64,000 nucleotides of DNA from Argentina anserina (taxonomy: Eukaryota > Streptophyta > Magnoliopsida > Rosales > Rosaceae), in the NCBI RefSeq assembly GCF_933775445.1, contig NC_065874.1:22514501-22578500 (forward strand), in the 5' to 3' direction. Positions within the stretch are counted from its first letter, which is position 1. Each line of letters begins with the position of its first letter. This document shows, in pieces, positions 1-11,339 of this stretch. The position numbers and the translations under genes are program-made. A model generated the notes under the pieces. The model did not search any database. It worked only from the letters and a program-made list of their open reading frames with translations, and was not told the origin of the DNA.

Positions 1-221
1 TACCAATCAAAGGTAAAAATGTATATGCATTCGTAGAACATGGCAATGATCTTGGTAGTTCGAAGGATCTCAAAGGTAACCCAACAGAGGTATACAGGCG
101 AGCGGGTCATGGTTCATCCTACGGTGTTGGTGTCAAGTTAGGTCAAGTAAGAGTGGAATATGTTGTGGATCACAACTCCGGCACAGGCTCAACATTCTTC
201 CGATTCGGTGACCGTTTTTGA
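1..221 (+). CDS. TOC75: TOC75 (Toc75-III type) chloroplast import channel, 3' end only
   Basis: Seen: an open frame runs from the window edge (first full codon at base 3) to TGA at 219-221, giving the last 72 residues. They include VYAFVEHGNDLGSSKDLKGN, VYRRAGHGSSYGVGVKLG and the terminus STFFRFGDRF. Known: this matches the C-terminal strands of the Omp85-family beta-barrel of Toc75-III, the protein-conducting channel of the chloroplast outer envelope TOC complex. A terminal aromatic residue (here F) is typical of Omp85 barrels. The POTRA domains and most of the barrel lie upstream, outside the window. The gene is convergent with ILP1, with about 550 bp between stop codons. No damage is visible. 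The paralogue OEP80 is less likely, because the HGNDLGSSKD and FFRFG(E/D)RF signatures fit Toc75-III better. Confidence 0.9.
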   Translation, partial: PIKGKNVYAFVEHGNDLGSSKDLKGNPTEVYRRAGHGSSYGVGVKLGQVRVEYVVDHNSGTGSTFFRFGDRF

Positions 222-776
222 TTTCGGAAAAATTTATCAATTTTGTTAATAACAGTTTGTGTTATTAGTCCTTTTAGAACATGATTCGAACCGAGGGAGG
301 GAGAATGATTTTTAGCGTCATATACTGCAGAGTTTACTTTTTCTGCTCACCTTTAAGCTCAAGCTTGTATGTATAGATACAATTCTAAAAAGTCAGAGAT
401 ATCGATGGTCTTGAGGACCTTCAAATGGTACAAGCAAGAACTAGGTCATCTTCAGTAACCAAACGATAACAAAACACATTTAGTAATGGCATCGAGAATG
501 GTACGGTTGGAAATTTATCTGAAAGGATTGATATTCCCACAAGGGATCTCCTGCTCTAAATCAAATGACATGATAAAGGAGAGAGCAACCATATTCTGAT
601 ATCAACCTTGCTGTGCTACATTGTGTATGTCCAAGTATGACATAAGAAGACAAGTCTTTACCGGGGTCCAATACTTGCACCTTGTTTTGCTGATGGATCG
701 TCGAAAATCTGTGGTCAGTGGCCTCAACGTGCTTTTTTGCTCTAATGCAGATACCTACGTTCAGGATTCTCAATAT
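222..776. other. Convergent 3' UTR / intergenic stretch between TOC75 and ILP1
   Basis: No coding potential was recognised; the short open frames here lack family similarity. The stretch must hold the 3' UTRs and polyadenylation regions of two tail-to-tail genes. No transposon ends were seen. Confidence 0.6.
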
Positions 777-3700
777 TCACAATGCCTCTTTAAGTTGGAA
801 GGTCCTAACTACATCCCTGGCCTTGTCATACTCGTTGAGCTCAACCAGCATCTTCTTCAATCTACGAGCCAGTCCACCAGTCTCACTTTGTGTAACACCC
901 AGTGAATGCTTCTTCTCTATAGTCTTTCTCAGTGTCAGGACATAATCCACAAGCGTATGCAACTTGCGGCTGCATTGTTATTTGACACCATTAGATAACA
1001 AATAAGAATAGATAAGATTGAATGTGCAGTTTAAGAACAGACCTAAAGTAGAAATTACAGGTACCGTACTGTCCAACAGTTATAATCTACCAATTTTACC
1101 TCATTCATCTAGTACTTCGTATAAAAAATGGACGAGAAAAGACAACAAAACATCAAAGAGACCCAAAAGTAATGAAGAGAGGGAGAAGGGAAACTAATGC
1201 TCAAAGAACAGTAAGAGAACGGCTAACTACACAAATGAACTGCCATCAGAAAGTCTTCTAAATTGAGCATATACTTGCTTTGGCAGAACACTCCCTCATG
1301 CTTTTTTCTTTCTCACAGGAATTCCTCTAACCATTTGAGAGATAAATCAAACGGCAACTATAAAACACATGCAAAAGTAAATGAGGCTGTCACCAATCTG
1401 CGAATAAGGTACCCTCACATAAATCCCCAAAAACAATATAAGGTGACCTTGTAGCTTCAATTATTGCAGAAATTTTCTAAAATTGAACTGCAGTATCTTG
1501 CTTGGAAAGGTGGGAAAAACTTTTATAAGGTATGGAAGGAGAAATTGAAGGAAAAACAACCATAATTTATTGCAAATTTGGATACTCCTATTTGGGGTTA
1601 TATACACGCTTATGATCAGTTGAAGAATCGTGCATCACATGCAAGGGACACAGTGATAAGTGAAAAGGTTGATTAAGCATAACATAACATTCTGGCAAAA
1701 ATCAGTAAGCAAGCTGATTTGTATGCAAGTAAAAAAAGTTTTTCTAGAGTGTGGCAGAGGCTGATCAAAATGGCAGATAATTTAAATCTTTTCAAAACCT
1801 GATGGTCAGTAGTAATACCTACGATCTCCTGTGACATCTGAACCCGACCACACCCCTGACAGAGAGGCAATAACTCTTTCAGTTCTTGTAACTGCATCAT
1901 GAACATCAGCAGCAATGCTTCGAATGTGAGGTAGAATTTTGCCACACAAAAGCTCATTGATAGCAAGCTTCTCTAGAACTGGCAAAGCAAGGATTTCTTT
2001 CCACAAGCAGATATTTTTCATCAACCGAACAGACATGCCAAATCGATATGCTGCAATTCTTGCAGCAATTGGCACTGCTTTCAATACAAGTGGGCTCCAT
2101 GTTGGGACCTATACATAAGAGATTATTGAAAACTCATGTAAGTGTCTTAATCAAATTTTCTCACCCATGCTATCTGAGGTAATTAGAAGATTGTAATTAC
2201 AGTAAGAAAATATGATCAAACAAGATATTTTTAATAGCATAATAGGACAATTATCGAAACAGGCACAACTATCTTGAGCTTGCTTAAGCTGTCTAAATGA
2301 CTAAAAAATCAGTTGCATAATTCAGATTTTATACCATAAGTTTCGAGACAGCATCTGCCAGACGGGTGCGAATAGCAACTAACAAATCTTCAAGAGCCTC
2401 ACTGGAAGAGACATAATCTGTTACCAAGCTTGTGGCAGCAACTGCATTCTTTGTCTCTCTTGTACTGAGAATATCCCAGCAGTGAACAATTTGATGATGC
2501 AAAATGGGTAATGCAACCTTTTCCACCAATGCAGGGATAAGGTTAGCATCAGCATCATCAGATGCAAAATCTGAACCATCCTCTGGTACACCGTAATTCT
2601 CTAATAGTACATGCCTGAACAGGGGAAAATGATCGTATTAGTGCAATGTGATGTCAGACAGCATCAGCACATCTATTGTGCGCTCAGTGCTCATATGCTC
2701 ATATGAAAGATAGACTGCTGCTACTGATGCCTTGACAAAGCAGGCTAAGTCTAACAAGAGAAGTGAGTGAACATAGAAGGTGTGAAATGATTGGCAATAA
2801 AAGGTATAAGCAAGTACCAGCTCATATGTACAAAATCTGTGTTCTCACGGAGAGGGTCCCATTTCAAGAGCTCCAGCCTCACGTATGGAGAGAATATAAC
2901 AGGAACACTCAATGACATGTAAGCATCACGGTAGCTTGATTGGTACTCTCTCTTCCATTCTTCAAACCTTTCTTTGACAGCTGAAAGTTGTGAATATTCC
3001 TCAGCTGCATCACTGAAAACTTGATCAGCAGTCCCCAGAACCAACTGGCGGTGTGATTCGTACTCTTTACTCTCACTGTCACTCTCATCGGTGCTCGATT
3101 CGCCTTCTACCGTTCGATCAGGACAGTCTACATCCATGGAGGACTCTCTCTTAGCTTCATACATTTTTCTCCTGCGTTGACGAGCCTCAGCCCTGCCCTT
3201 CATATCCAGACGTTTCTTAAGGTTCATATCTCTGCCAAATTCATCTAGCTTGACTGGTAAATTTATTTGTTCTCTCACAGCAGCAGAAGCAGCCTGTGCT
3301 GCACTTTTAGCAACTGCTATTAACTCAGCACTGGTACCTTGTTTACTGAAAATAGACATTGCTGCATTTACAGCTGCTTCTACTTCCATCATTTCATCAT
3401 CATTATCAGCAATTCTTCTTTCAAAAATAGCTGATGCACGCTCATCACGTTGCTTCTGCATTTCCTCTTCAAGCTCCTCTATCAAGGGAGCTTTATCCTG
3501 AAAATAAGTAAACAATTAAACAAAGTAAGCAACAAGCACAAAACCTATCAATGGTAACCCATTTTCCGTTTTTTATAATGGTGAATAGGAAGCCTGCACT
3601 GAATACAGGTTCGAATGTCCCAAGTATTGAACACAGTGCGTCATTAAATCCTTTCAGAGAACGTAGTGAGAAATCAATGTGAGATATCTGTTAAGATGTT

Positions 3701-6425
3701 CTCAAGATCCAAATATGCTGATTGAAGTAGAATATTGATTGATGATTTGTACATGGTCAAAGTAAGAAGCTGCTGTAACTGTTAGAGAAGTCAGGTTGAC
3801 TCAGCATATCATAGTTCTGATGCAATTCATAATCCCATTCATCGGACTAGATTCTTTCATCTTGCACTCGGAAAGGCTATGGTGAACTAATGTACATTGA
3901 AGAATTCATGAAACGAAAATTGTTTCTCAATATCGTAAGATACTTTAATTAAGAGACAGATTCAGACACTTGCAATAGGTATCAATTATTGAACCCATAA
4001 GGCCTTTCAAGGTTGCAATATAAATTTAGTCACAAAGCTCATTGTAGAATTTATGTAAATATATTACAATAGGATTGTGAACATGTTTCTTGAGTTGTGA
4101 GAAGTAGGTTTTGTCTTCTTTTGGCAAAGACGGAAGTGGTTCCCGACTTCGACTGAATGTTTGGTCAGTTCTTCCATATTTTGTATTCCTCATTTCTTAC
4201 AAACTTATACAATTACATGTGTGTGCTTTAAGAGTGGAATGATAATAGGTAAGAGCAAAAGACTCTAGAACAGTACAGTCAATCATAATTATATAAAAAA
4301 ACTGCTACTCTAAAAAAATTTGGAATTCATTTCAAAAAGATAAGATTTGATTATAGCATACCTGCAAAAAGCCACATATGGTAGAGATAAAGTCCCGAAG
4401 CTCTTGCATGAACTTGTACTTCTCATCAGCAGCAGACAAAGACTTTTCAAGAGCAGTAATGTTCAATAGCGAGGCAGATAAATTCTCATCAGCCTTAGTT
4501 AGTGATATCTTTGTTCTTGCATGACTTTCCTGTGAGTTTTTCAAGAAAAACATAAATGTCATAAATAAAATAACAAACAATAACTTACATATTTTGATAA
4601 TGCAAATACATATAGAAACTTAATGGTCTGAATTGATCATGCCATAAAGGAGATTCGTGTCATAAAAATTATACACATACTACATTACATCACACATACA
4701 CTAATATATATATATATACACACTTTTTATATTCAGTGCACATTTTCACAGATATTTACAATGCGATAAATGTCCATGAAAGTGGCTGATTTAACGAATA
4801 TATCTATACTGGAAGCTAAGCTTTTGCAGTATTTTCTTCTCCAAAAAAAAAAAAGCAAAAAAAAATCCAGTATTTGCTTGTCATAAAACATCTTAGCATC
4901 CATAACCATTCCCAGACCCTCAAAGTAACATTGACAAAATATAATGCTGTTCCTAGTTTACACATGTACACAATAATTTGATGTTGCAAGAAAAGGACCT
5001 AAATGGTATATGCCAATGGGGTGCAATTCAGCCACTGAGATGCATACAAAGTTGTTGTGTTCTATACAGTTTTGTTCCTTATGCCAAATGTCGAAATACT
5101 CATAGACCTCGTCAAAATTAAAGTAATTAGTGAAATAATACATATCACACATCCAACACTATTCTTAAAAGCCCATATCTCATTCCATTATCAATAGCTA
5201 TAAGACCATTCATCAGCAAATATCCATCAAAATTAAATTTGACAACAAAAGAAGCAATTCGTACCTTAAGCTTCCTCACATTTTCCAGCAAAGCTTTCTG
5301 AGCAATCTCAGCTTGCTCGTTTATCGACATAGCACTCGAACCGTGTGATGCTCCTGCTGCCCCTCCTATACTCGGCACACCGGCCAGACTCTGTTGCTGC
5401 AAACCATACCCTGCGATTCCAGAGTAACTGGCCTTGGGCTGCGGCGCAGCACTATGAACTCTAGCAACACTAGCACTAACCCCTAAACTAGACCCATCAT
5501 TATCCACCCTCTTCCCCAACCCTTTCCGAAACTGCTCCTCCTCCCATTTCTTCTCTTCTTCATCATCGTCATCTTCGACTACAACAACACTCTCATTCCT
5601 CAATCCACCATCCACTTGGCTATCATTTTCAACATCCTCAAACACACCTTTGTTACTAGCACCCTCAATCTTGTCCCCAAACATGGCAATTCGGTTCCGA
5701 AACTCGGGCTCCTCATCACTCAGCCCCTCCGCCGCGCCGTGATTGCTGCCGGAGTCCAATGCAATGAAGTCCGGCGCGGCGGGCTTGGATTTGCGGAGCC
5801 GCTCCCGCTTCTTCCGAATGGCTTCAATGGTGGCCTGGTCAGGATAATCCAACCTATCCTGATCGATCTCCATTGAAGCCAATTTAGAGGCGGCGGCCTT
5901 GCCCCCTTGCACTCCTCCCTCGTCGTCGTCGGAGTCCAGCTCCCTAGCTCCGTTCACGGCGGCGGGGGGCTTAATCAAGCCCTTGAGGACAATGGTGGGC
6001 TCGGCGGCGGAGGGTCTAGAGCTGGCTAGGGTTCGGGTGTTCTTCTGAAGCTCAAGGAGAGCTTCCTTGGTGTAGGTTCCGGCTTGGGGCGTAACATTGG
6101 AGACGGAGGAGGAGGAGGAATTTACCAAACGGTCCTTGGCGGCGGTGAGCTTGTGAGCCGAGGAAGGCTTGGCGAGGCGGGAAGAGGAGGAGGAGGAGGA
6201 CTTGTCGCGCTTTGAGGAGGAGGAGCGGGGCGGCGTGGCGGCATCTTCGTCGTCGGCGAAGCTGAGGAGCTTGGGGGCTTGATTTTGAGGCTTCTTGGGC
6301 TTGGCGGCGGAGGAGGAGGGTTTGGAGACGGATTTGAGAGAGGAAGTGGTGGAAGGGGTATCGGCGTCGTCATCGTCGTCGTCGTCGACGCGGCGGCGGT
6401 AGTTCTTGGGTCTGGCGGAGCTCAT
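777..6425 (-). CDS. ILP1: ILP1-like GCFC-domain protein (PAXBP1/GCF homologue), complete
   Basis: Six coding exons on the minus strand: 6425-5265, 4529-4362, 3497-2818, 2614-2335, 2108-1819 and 969-777. All introns are GT..AG, phases join exactly, and the total is 2,772 nt or 923 residues, close to the roughly 900 of Arabidopsis ILP1. The start MSSARPKNYRRRVDDDD is the conserved N-terminus; the frame stays open upstream, but that part is not conserved. Order: Ser/Asp/Lys-rich disordered region (about 1-130), acidic patches (DDDDEEEKKWEEEQFRKG near 300), a coiled-coil segment (about 365-480), a Lys/Arg-rich stretch with RQRRRKMYEAKRESS, then the GCFC domain (about 540-860) ending LVDYVLTLRKTIEKK and LARRLKKMLVELNEYD. 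Known: ILP1 was described as a repressor of cyclin A2 transcription affecting polyploidy, and later as a spliceosome-disassembly partner of NTR1; it is nuclear. The exon 5/6 junction was chosen at the consensus donor AG/GTATTA, which restores the conserved SRKLHTLVDY join. Confidence 0.93.
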
Positions 6426-6929
6426 GGCGGGCGGCGTGGGGGAGATTTGAACGGAGAAGAGAGTGGGAAACGAAGCTGTCGAGGGAATTTGGGAATTGAA
6501 ATCTTGCGCGCAATCGGCTTCTGAGTTTTGCTCTTTATGAGAGAGAGAGAGAGAGAGAAATACTTGCGGACCTTTTTTTTTACTGCCGTGTATAGCTAAT
6601 AGATCTGTGCATATTTGGGAAAATTCTACCATATTTATGCCCCAATTATTTTGTGTATGCAAAAAAATCGTCACAAAAAAATGGATACAAAATTGTAATG
6701 AGAAATTGAAAACCACAAGATTATAGAAGTTTGAAATTGAGTAGTGCAAATATACACATTAGACACATCCGCATATTTGATGCGGTTTTGCAGTTTCATT
6801 TTAGTAGACCTTCAGATTTGGATATAGATTGTCGGTACTTCATCACTCTGGACATGGAGAAGACACAAGTCACCTGGAATTGTTCATGGCGCTTTGATTC
6901 ATAAATAATCTCCTTGAGCACTAAGAAGC
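6426..6929 (-). promoter_or_regulatory. ILP1 upstream region with (GA)n tract
   Basis: This is the 5' flank of ILP1. A (GA)n run at 6540-6558, which reads as (CT)n on the gene strand, lies about 115 bp upstream of the start codon. Such CT-rich tracts are common in plant 5' UTRs and core promoters. The rest is AT-rich with no recognised coding sequence until the LINE fragment. The transcription start cannot be fixed from sequence. Confidence 0.45.
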
Positions 6930-7356
6930 AACTTGTGAGAATGTCACTCTTTGTTTTTCCAAACCTTGTCATTACGAGATTTCCCTAGAAGCCAATACTT
7001 GATCAACAGGTAGCATAAAATTGTATTTGATAAATGATCAAAACAATAACTTAACGAAAAATAGGCACCCTTCAAGGAAAATTTACCCTTTAGATCATAA
7101 TGCCACATCAATCTATCTTCAAAACCTTTTGAACTCAAAGAGATAGAAATGATAACTTCAACATCTTTTGATGGAAAGAGACTTTTGAGCAAACAAACAT
7201 TCCAAGTAGCAGTATTTGATGTAATAAGCTGTGACATGTATCTCAAAACGGTAGGAAAACAACATTGATCGAAACAAGTGAGGTCTAGGAATCCAACTAT
7301 CCTCCCAAATGGCTACAGACTTGCCACAACTAACTTGGCACTGTGAGCCCAAATCA
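6930..7356 (-). mobile_element. Non-LTR (LINE/L1) retrotransposon scrap, zf-RVT region
   Basis: Minus-strand frames read CGKSVAIWEDSWIPRP, a typical segment just after the LINE reverse transcriptase. They continue in another frame as LLKSLFPSKDVEVIISISLS and then WHYDLKGKFSLKGAYFSL, matching the stretch before the zf-RVT domain of plant L1 elements. At least one frameshift separates the pieces, and everything upstream (endonuclease, RT core) is missing. It is a dead 5'-truncated fragment lying directly upstream of ILP1. Confidence 0.75.
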
Positions 7357-7625
7357 ATGTGCTAGGAGCATCCAACACACATTCTACAATTGCTCTGCAC
7401 ACTCACGGATCTCCTCAATATACCCAACTATGTTTTTTCTCCTTTCCTTTGCTTTTTTGTGGATGTAGACAGCGTGTTAGTTTTGTCTTGTGGTTAGTTG
7501 TTGGCTTGGTCCTAGTGAACTATATGTACTGAGTTGCTGCTCTATTTTGATTATGATGAATAAAAATGAACTTTCTCTAAACTTTTCTCCTCTCATTTCT
7601 CTCCTCTCTGTATTAACACCCAACA
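7357..7625 (+). repeat. Probable 3' part of the 5' LTR of the degenerate gypsy element
   Basis: This AT-rich segment contains AATAAA at about 7559 and a pyrimidine-rich stretch. It ends in CCAACA, immediately followed by TTGGTATCTAG, which resembles an initiator-Met primer site (normally TGGTATCAGAGC). Its position just before gag-like sequence supports the end of a 5' LTR. The left boundary and a partner LTR could not be found. Confidence 0.4.
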
Positions 7626-8409
7626 TTGGTATCTAGTTTACCCATGACTAGCGCAACTGTCAACCCACGACCCCTTCCCCTCCATCCTCCTCTACTAGTT
7701 TTCAGATTTCATCCTCCGGTCATTCTAACCCTCAATCCACCTCTGTTCAAGCCTCTATCGAAAACCTCCACACCCGAACCAGAGAAATTCGAGCCACCAT
7801 GGCACAACTCTAACAAAATTGTTTACCCTCTCAAGCGGCTTTTCATGAAAACCTATCCTCCCAAATGGATTTTATATTTTCATAGCTTCTTGACTGCATG
7901 CACTATACCCCCTCCCACCACACAGCCCCCTCTCACCCCAACTCTCATCTTCGACAATTACTCATCGTCTTCGTCGGCCTTTACCTCTGCCAATAGCATG
8001 TGAGAGAGTATAGGCATGACTAACCCCTTCCCTTTTGGGTTTACTCCTTCGCTTAGCTTGGTCGGCACAACCTTCTCCACCATCACCACTATAACCCCTA
8101 CACCTCCTCTCGAGTCCTCTAACCCCCACAACCCTACTATACAATAATAAGCACACTCAGATGCTTTCATTTTTCGGCCACCTAAATCGAATTACCTCGG
8201 TTTTATGGTGACGATGCTGTGAGTTAGATGTCGATGGTGAATGCTACCCCTTTAAACCAATTGTGTTCCTCTGCATGAGCGGGTGACGGTCGTGGATGCC
8301 TACCCCTTAGTCCGAGTCTGTCACTTTGGATGAATTATTTGGAGCAAAATCACCTAAATATCTCTTGGGATAGCTTTAATTTGTTGATGTTTTTCTAGGG
8401 AGTTTTAGC

Positions 8410-8817
8410 TCCGGCAGCCCAGTGGACTTTAAAATCGAGCTCGCTCACCTACAACAACGCCTATCAATGGGTGAATTTTTTGATGAATTCACAAAACTTG
8501 CTTTCCCGGTGCCGGATTAGAGTGATACTGACCTTTGGCCGGTGTTCTATGGCGGCTTGAAACCAGAGCTCCGCCATAATGTTCTGGTTTTGGGCCCCAC
8601 TCCTTTTCTCACGCGCACCAGCTTGCTCAATGCTATGAGGATTAGCTCCGAGATAACATATATGCGCCGGGCCCAACAACCCACGCCCCCATTAGCCCAG
8701 TGGTCCCTTACCATCATGTCCTCCACAATTAATCCTAGCCACACCAACCCGATACCGGAACCCTCAAATTCAAACCCTTTCTCCACTTCTAGACAAAACA
8801 CTCCCACTATCGTCTAA
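8410..8817 (+). pseudogene. Gag fragment of the chromovirus remnant
   Basis: Plus-strand reading gives QQRLSMGEFFDEFTKLAF, a stop, then LWPVFYGGLKPELRHNVLV and ITYMRRAQQPTPP. This matches the pattern of plant gypsy Gag, where a region resembling 'F..EF..L' is followed by 'F..GLKPE+R..V'. A stop codon lies at about 8518-8520. No intact zinc knuckle was seen downstream, although a Cys-rich stretch near 8870 could be its relic. Confidence 0.65.
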
Positions 8818-9056
8818 CATTGATCCCGGCGAAGCAACCTGACAGGAGGGCACGTAGCCTTTGTTGGACTTGTGATGCCCCCTACTATACATGCCATGTC
8901 TGCAAGAAGCCGATTTTGGCCATATTGGAACTACCCTAACTAGAACCCACGGAGGAATCTCAGGAATTTCATGATGCGCGGTTCGAATTGGATGAAACCA
9001 CCAAGTCAATCGATATATTACCACTCCATTCTATTTTCTGATCCTCTCTAAATGAT

Positions 9057-9590
9057 TTGATGAGATTAACAGGGTATATTGATGGCATACCAATACACAT
9101 TTTCATTGATTGTGGCTCGACATCCAACTTCCTCAACCTTGCAATTGCTTCGAAACTTCGCCTTCTGATTCACATTGATCCCACTATCTGGTTCACCGTT
9201 CTTACATACCACAAACCACTGAAGCACTTGATGGATCAGAGCATTTTGACACCAGTATAACATAAATGGATAGCCAAGTTATTTGGTTATAATCACACCA
9301 TTGAATACAAGGCGAGTTCTTTAAACACGGTATCAGATCTGCTTTCCCGGCAGCATGAGATGTTAGCCATTCAAACTGCGTCTTCACCTATCTTCGATCC
9401 TATATATTTGATTGATGCAGCGTGTTATATAGACTATAAGGCCCAGCGTATTATTTAGGCCTTGTCTTCCCTTAATCCCTCGAGAAATTTCGCTATGCGC
9501 CACGACCGCTTGTTCCACCAAAACCATATTTTTGTTTTGGCATCTTCTGAATGGCGTGCCTTATACTTTATGAGTACCACAGCTCCTCGG
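9057..9590 (+). pseudogene. Protease fused to RNase H tail by deletion of RT
   Basis: Residues GYIDGIPIHIFIDCGSTSNFL form a retropepsin-like start in which D-C-G-S replaces the usual D-(S/G)-G-(S/A). After about 40 residues the text switches to TYHKPLKHLMDQ, a stop, then KWIAKLFGYNHTIEYKAS and NTVSDLLSRQ, the end of the gypsy RNase H. The whole RT and most of RNase H are therefore missing between about 9180 and 9200. Further stops follow. Confidence 0.75.
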
Positions 9591-9599
9591 CAGTAGACC

Positions 9600-10095
9600 A
9601 CTCTAGTTATAGCATGAGTCTAGCTTGGTTACGCAAAAAATTCTCTTGGCCTAGCACGACTAAATATTTCAAACTATTTGTAGTTTTGTAGCATCTTGTA
9701 AGACTTACCAAACACAAAAGTATTGTCCGCCCATCCTCCCAATTTATTGTAGCCTCTACCGGTTCCTAATCAAACGTAGGAGGATATATCTATGGATTAT
9801 GTATAATGATAGCCGGTTTTCAATGGTGCAAATGCTATTATGGTCATTGTTGATCGCCTATCTAAGCATGCACACTTCATTCTAGTCTCACACCCGTTCA
9901 CGACAAGCTCAATTGCATATTTGTTTATGCGCAATGTATTTTATCCCTATGGCATGCCTCGGCGGATAGTAAGTGATCATAACCTAGTCTTCTTTTTATA
10001 TTTTTGGACAACATTCTTTAAGTTGTGGGGCACAACACTTTGTCACAGCTCAGCTTATTACCAACAGAGTGACGGTCAGTCGAAGGTTGTCAACT
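9600..10095 (+). pseudogene. Integrase core remnant with altered catalytic Glu
   Basis: After a stop-ridden zinc-binding region, an open stretch reads MVIVDRLSKHAHFILVSHPF, then PYGMPRRIVSDHNLVF and YYQQSDGQSKVVN. The second catalytic Asp is present in VSDHN. The third position, normally Glu in the QTDGQTEVVN motif, is Lys here. The text breaks immediately afterwards, where a deletion joins the chromodomain linker. Confidence 0.75.
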
Positions 10096-10395
10096 GGTCA
10101 CTATGTCCTACAAGCTGGACTTACCAAACATCTCGAGACTCCACCCTGTGTTCCATGCTTCATTGCTTAAGAAGCGTATTGGTGACTTTATACCTGTCTT
10201 GCGTACCCCACCTCCATTTGATGAAATTGGCCAGCTTGTATTTGAACATGCTAGGGTGCTGGACATGGGTAGTAAAAACTATTGCAGTAAGACGATCACA
10301 ACATGGTTGGTGTAGTGGCAGGGCCTTTCCGAGGACGATGCTACATGGGAAGATGCAGCTTATGACTACATTTGGTGCAGCTGTGACTTATGAGA
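10096..10395 (+). pseudogene. Integrase C-terminal linker plus chromodomain remnant
   Basis: The frame reads YKLDLPNISRLHPVFHASLL, then after a spacer VQWQGLSEDDATWEDAAY. Known: the second motif is the chromodomain of chromoviruses, which guides integration by binding modified histones. One stop codon interrupts it at about 10315, just before WQGLSEDD. It is an isolated domain with no functional context. Confidence 0.7.
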
Positions 10396-11339
10396 AAAGC
10401 TGACTTATACTTATTTCTAAGAATAAGTAACTGATAAGTTACATTTGTGAGTGTTTAATAAACTGACTTTTATAAATAGTTGTTAAGACATAAGCAGTAT
10501 CAAGTGTTTGGTAAACTCAAATTGACTTATGCTTTTGTTAATAGAATGACATATTTAGACCTAAACTAATTTTTATTTCTTTATTTTGTTTGAAATGAAT
10601 TTTGATGTCTTATTAATTTGCTGATATATTATAATTTAATCATTTATTTCCCATTTAAAACATCTTAAATATTAGTTTGTGCCCTTACTTGGTTTTCTTC
10701 AATCTAAGTTTCCAGATCCATGGTGGGTTCTTCTTAGCAATCAAGCATGGAAGAAATGACTTTTCATTTGGCAAAGTTTGTCTTCCCTCAAGTATATATA
10801 TTCCTAGAAAAACTCTTACTTTGCATGCATGCTTAAATCAGATTGTGTCTATATATGGGGTCGGGTGAACCATTGGTGATTTCTTTTGTCTCTGATTAGA
10901 AGAAACGAATACCCAACCTAAGCTTTTTACTAATTGTTAAACTAATCAATTAATCAAACATAAATATAATTCAAACCAAAGCCACCGAACACAAACCTAG
11001 GTAGCACTAATTTTCTCCCACATGACTTTGTTGATTTTTTTTTCTTCAACCTCCATGTTGCGGACATCCATGGGATGAAATCAAATGCAAGTGAGTTGCC
11101 AAAAATTTGGGTAATTTATAGAACATCCTAGGTGTGCATAAAAAGTGCCCTAATCCAAAAGGAAAGGTGATCCATAGAGAAAGAAAAGAAAACGTCTTCT
11201 TGATGTATGGCTTTTAAAGTCAAACTTGTAATAAACAAATAATAAGTGGATGTCAAATATCTCAGCCAAATTGTCAAATGTGATCAATTGAACTTGATAA
11301 AGACATAACAAGTACAAAGCAAAATAAATAAAAGTAAAT
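10396..11339. other. Non-coding AT-rich stretch
   Basis: No gene or intact element was recognised. The segment at about 10400-10560 repeats the words TGACTTAT and ATAAGT in both orientations and may be a worn MITE, but I could not define its ends. The segment at 10870-11150 is AT-rich spacer. Confidence 0.4.

Larger units (their letters stand above)
7626..10395 (+). mobile_element. Ty3/gypsy chromovirus (Tekay/Del-like) remnant
   Basis: A degenerate plus-strand element is readable in order: PBS-like TTGGTATC; gag scraps; protease; RNase H C-terminus; integrase; chromodomain. Many stops and frameshifts are present. The reverse transcriptase is gone: the protease text runs directly into the RNase H text at about 9190. 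A second deletion joins the integrase core to the pre-chromodomain linker at about 10095. The integrase C-terminal linker SRLHPVFHASLLKK followed by chromodomain text VQWQGLSEDDATWE places it among chromodomain-bearing gypsy elements. No 3' LTR was found. Confidence 0.8.

Noticed and set aside
1800..1818. Alternative ILP1 exon 5 donor (CATCAG/GTTTTG)
   Set aside because: The donor at 1819/1818 (AG/GTATTA) is stronger and joins exon 6 in phase as SRKLHTLVDY, the conserved reading.
6122..6524. Long frames antisense to ILP1 exon 1
   Set aside because: They are shadows of the Ser/Asp-rich ILP1 coding sequence; proline or glycine runs arise from the same repeats.
6425..6749. Longer N-terminus for ILP1
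   Set aside because: The frame stays open upstream, but the residues are not conserved, include a CT-repeat translation (SLSLSH), and the family start MSSARPKNYRRR fits better.
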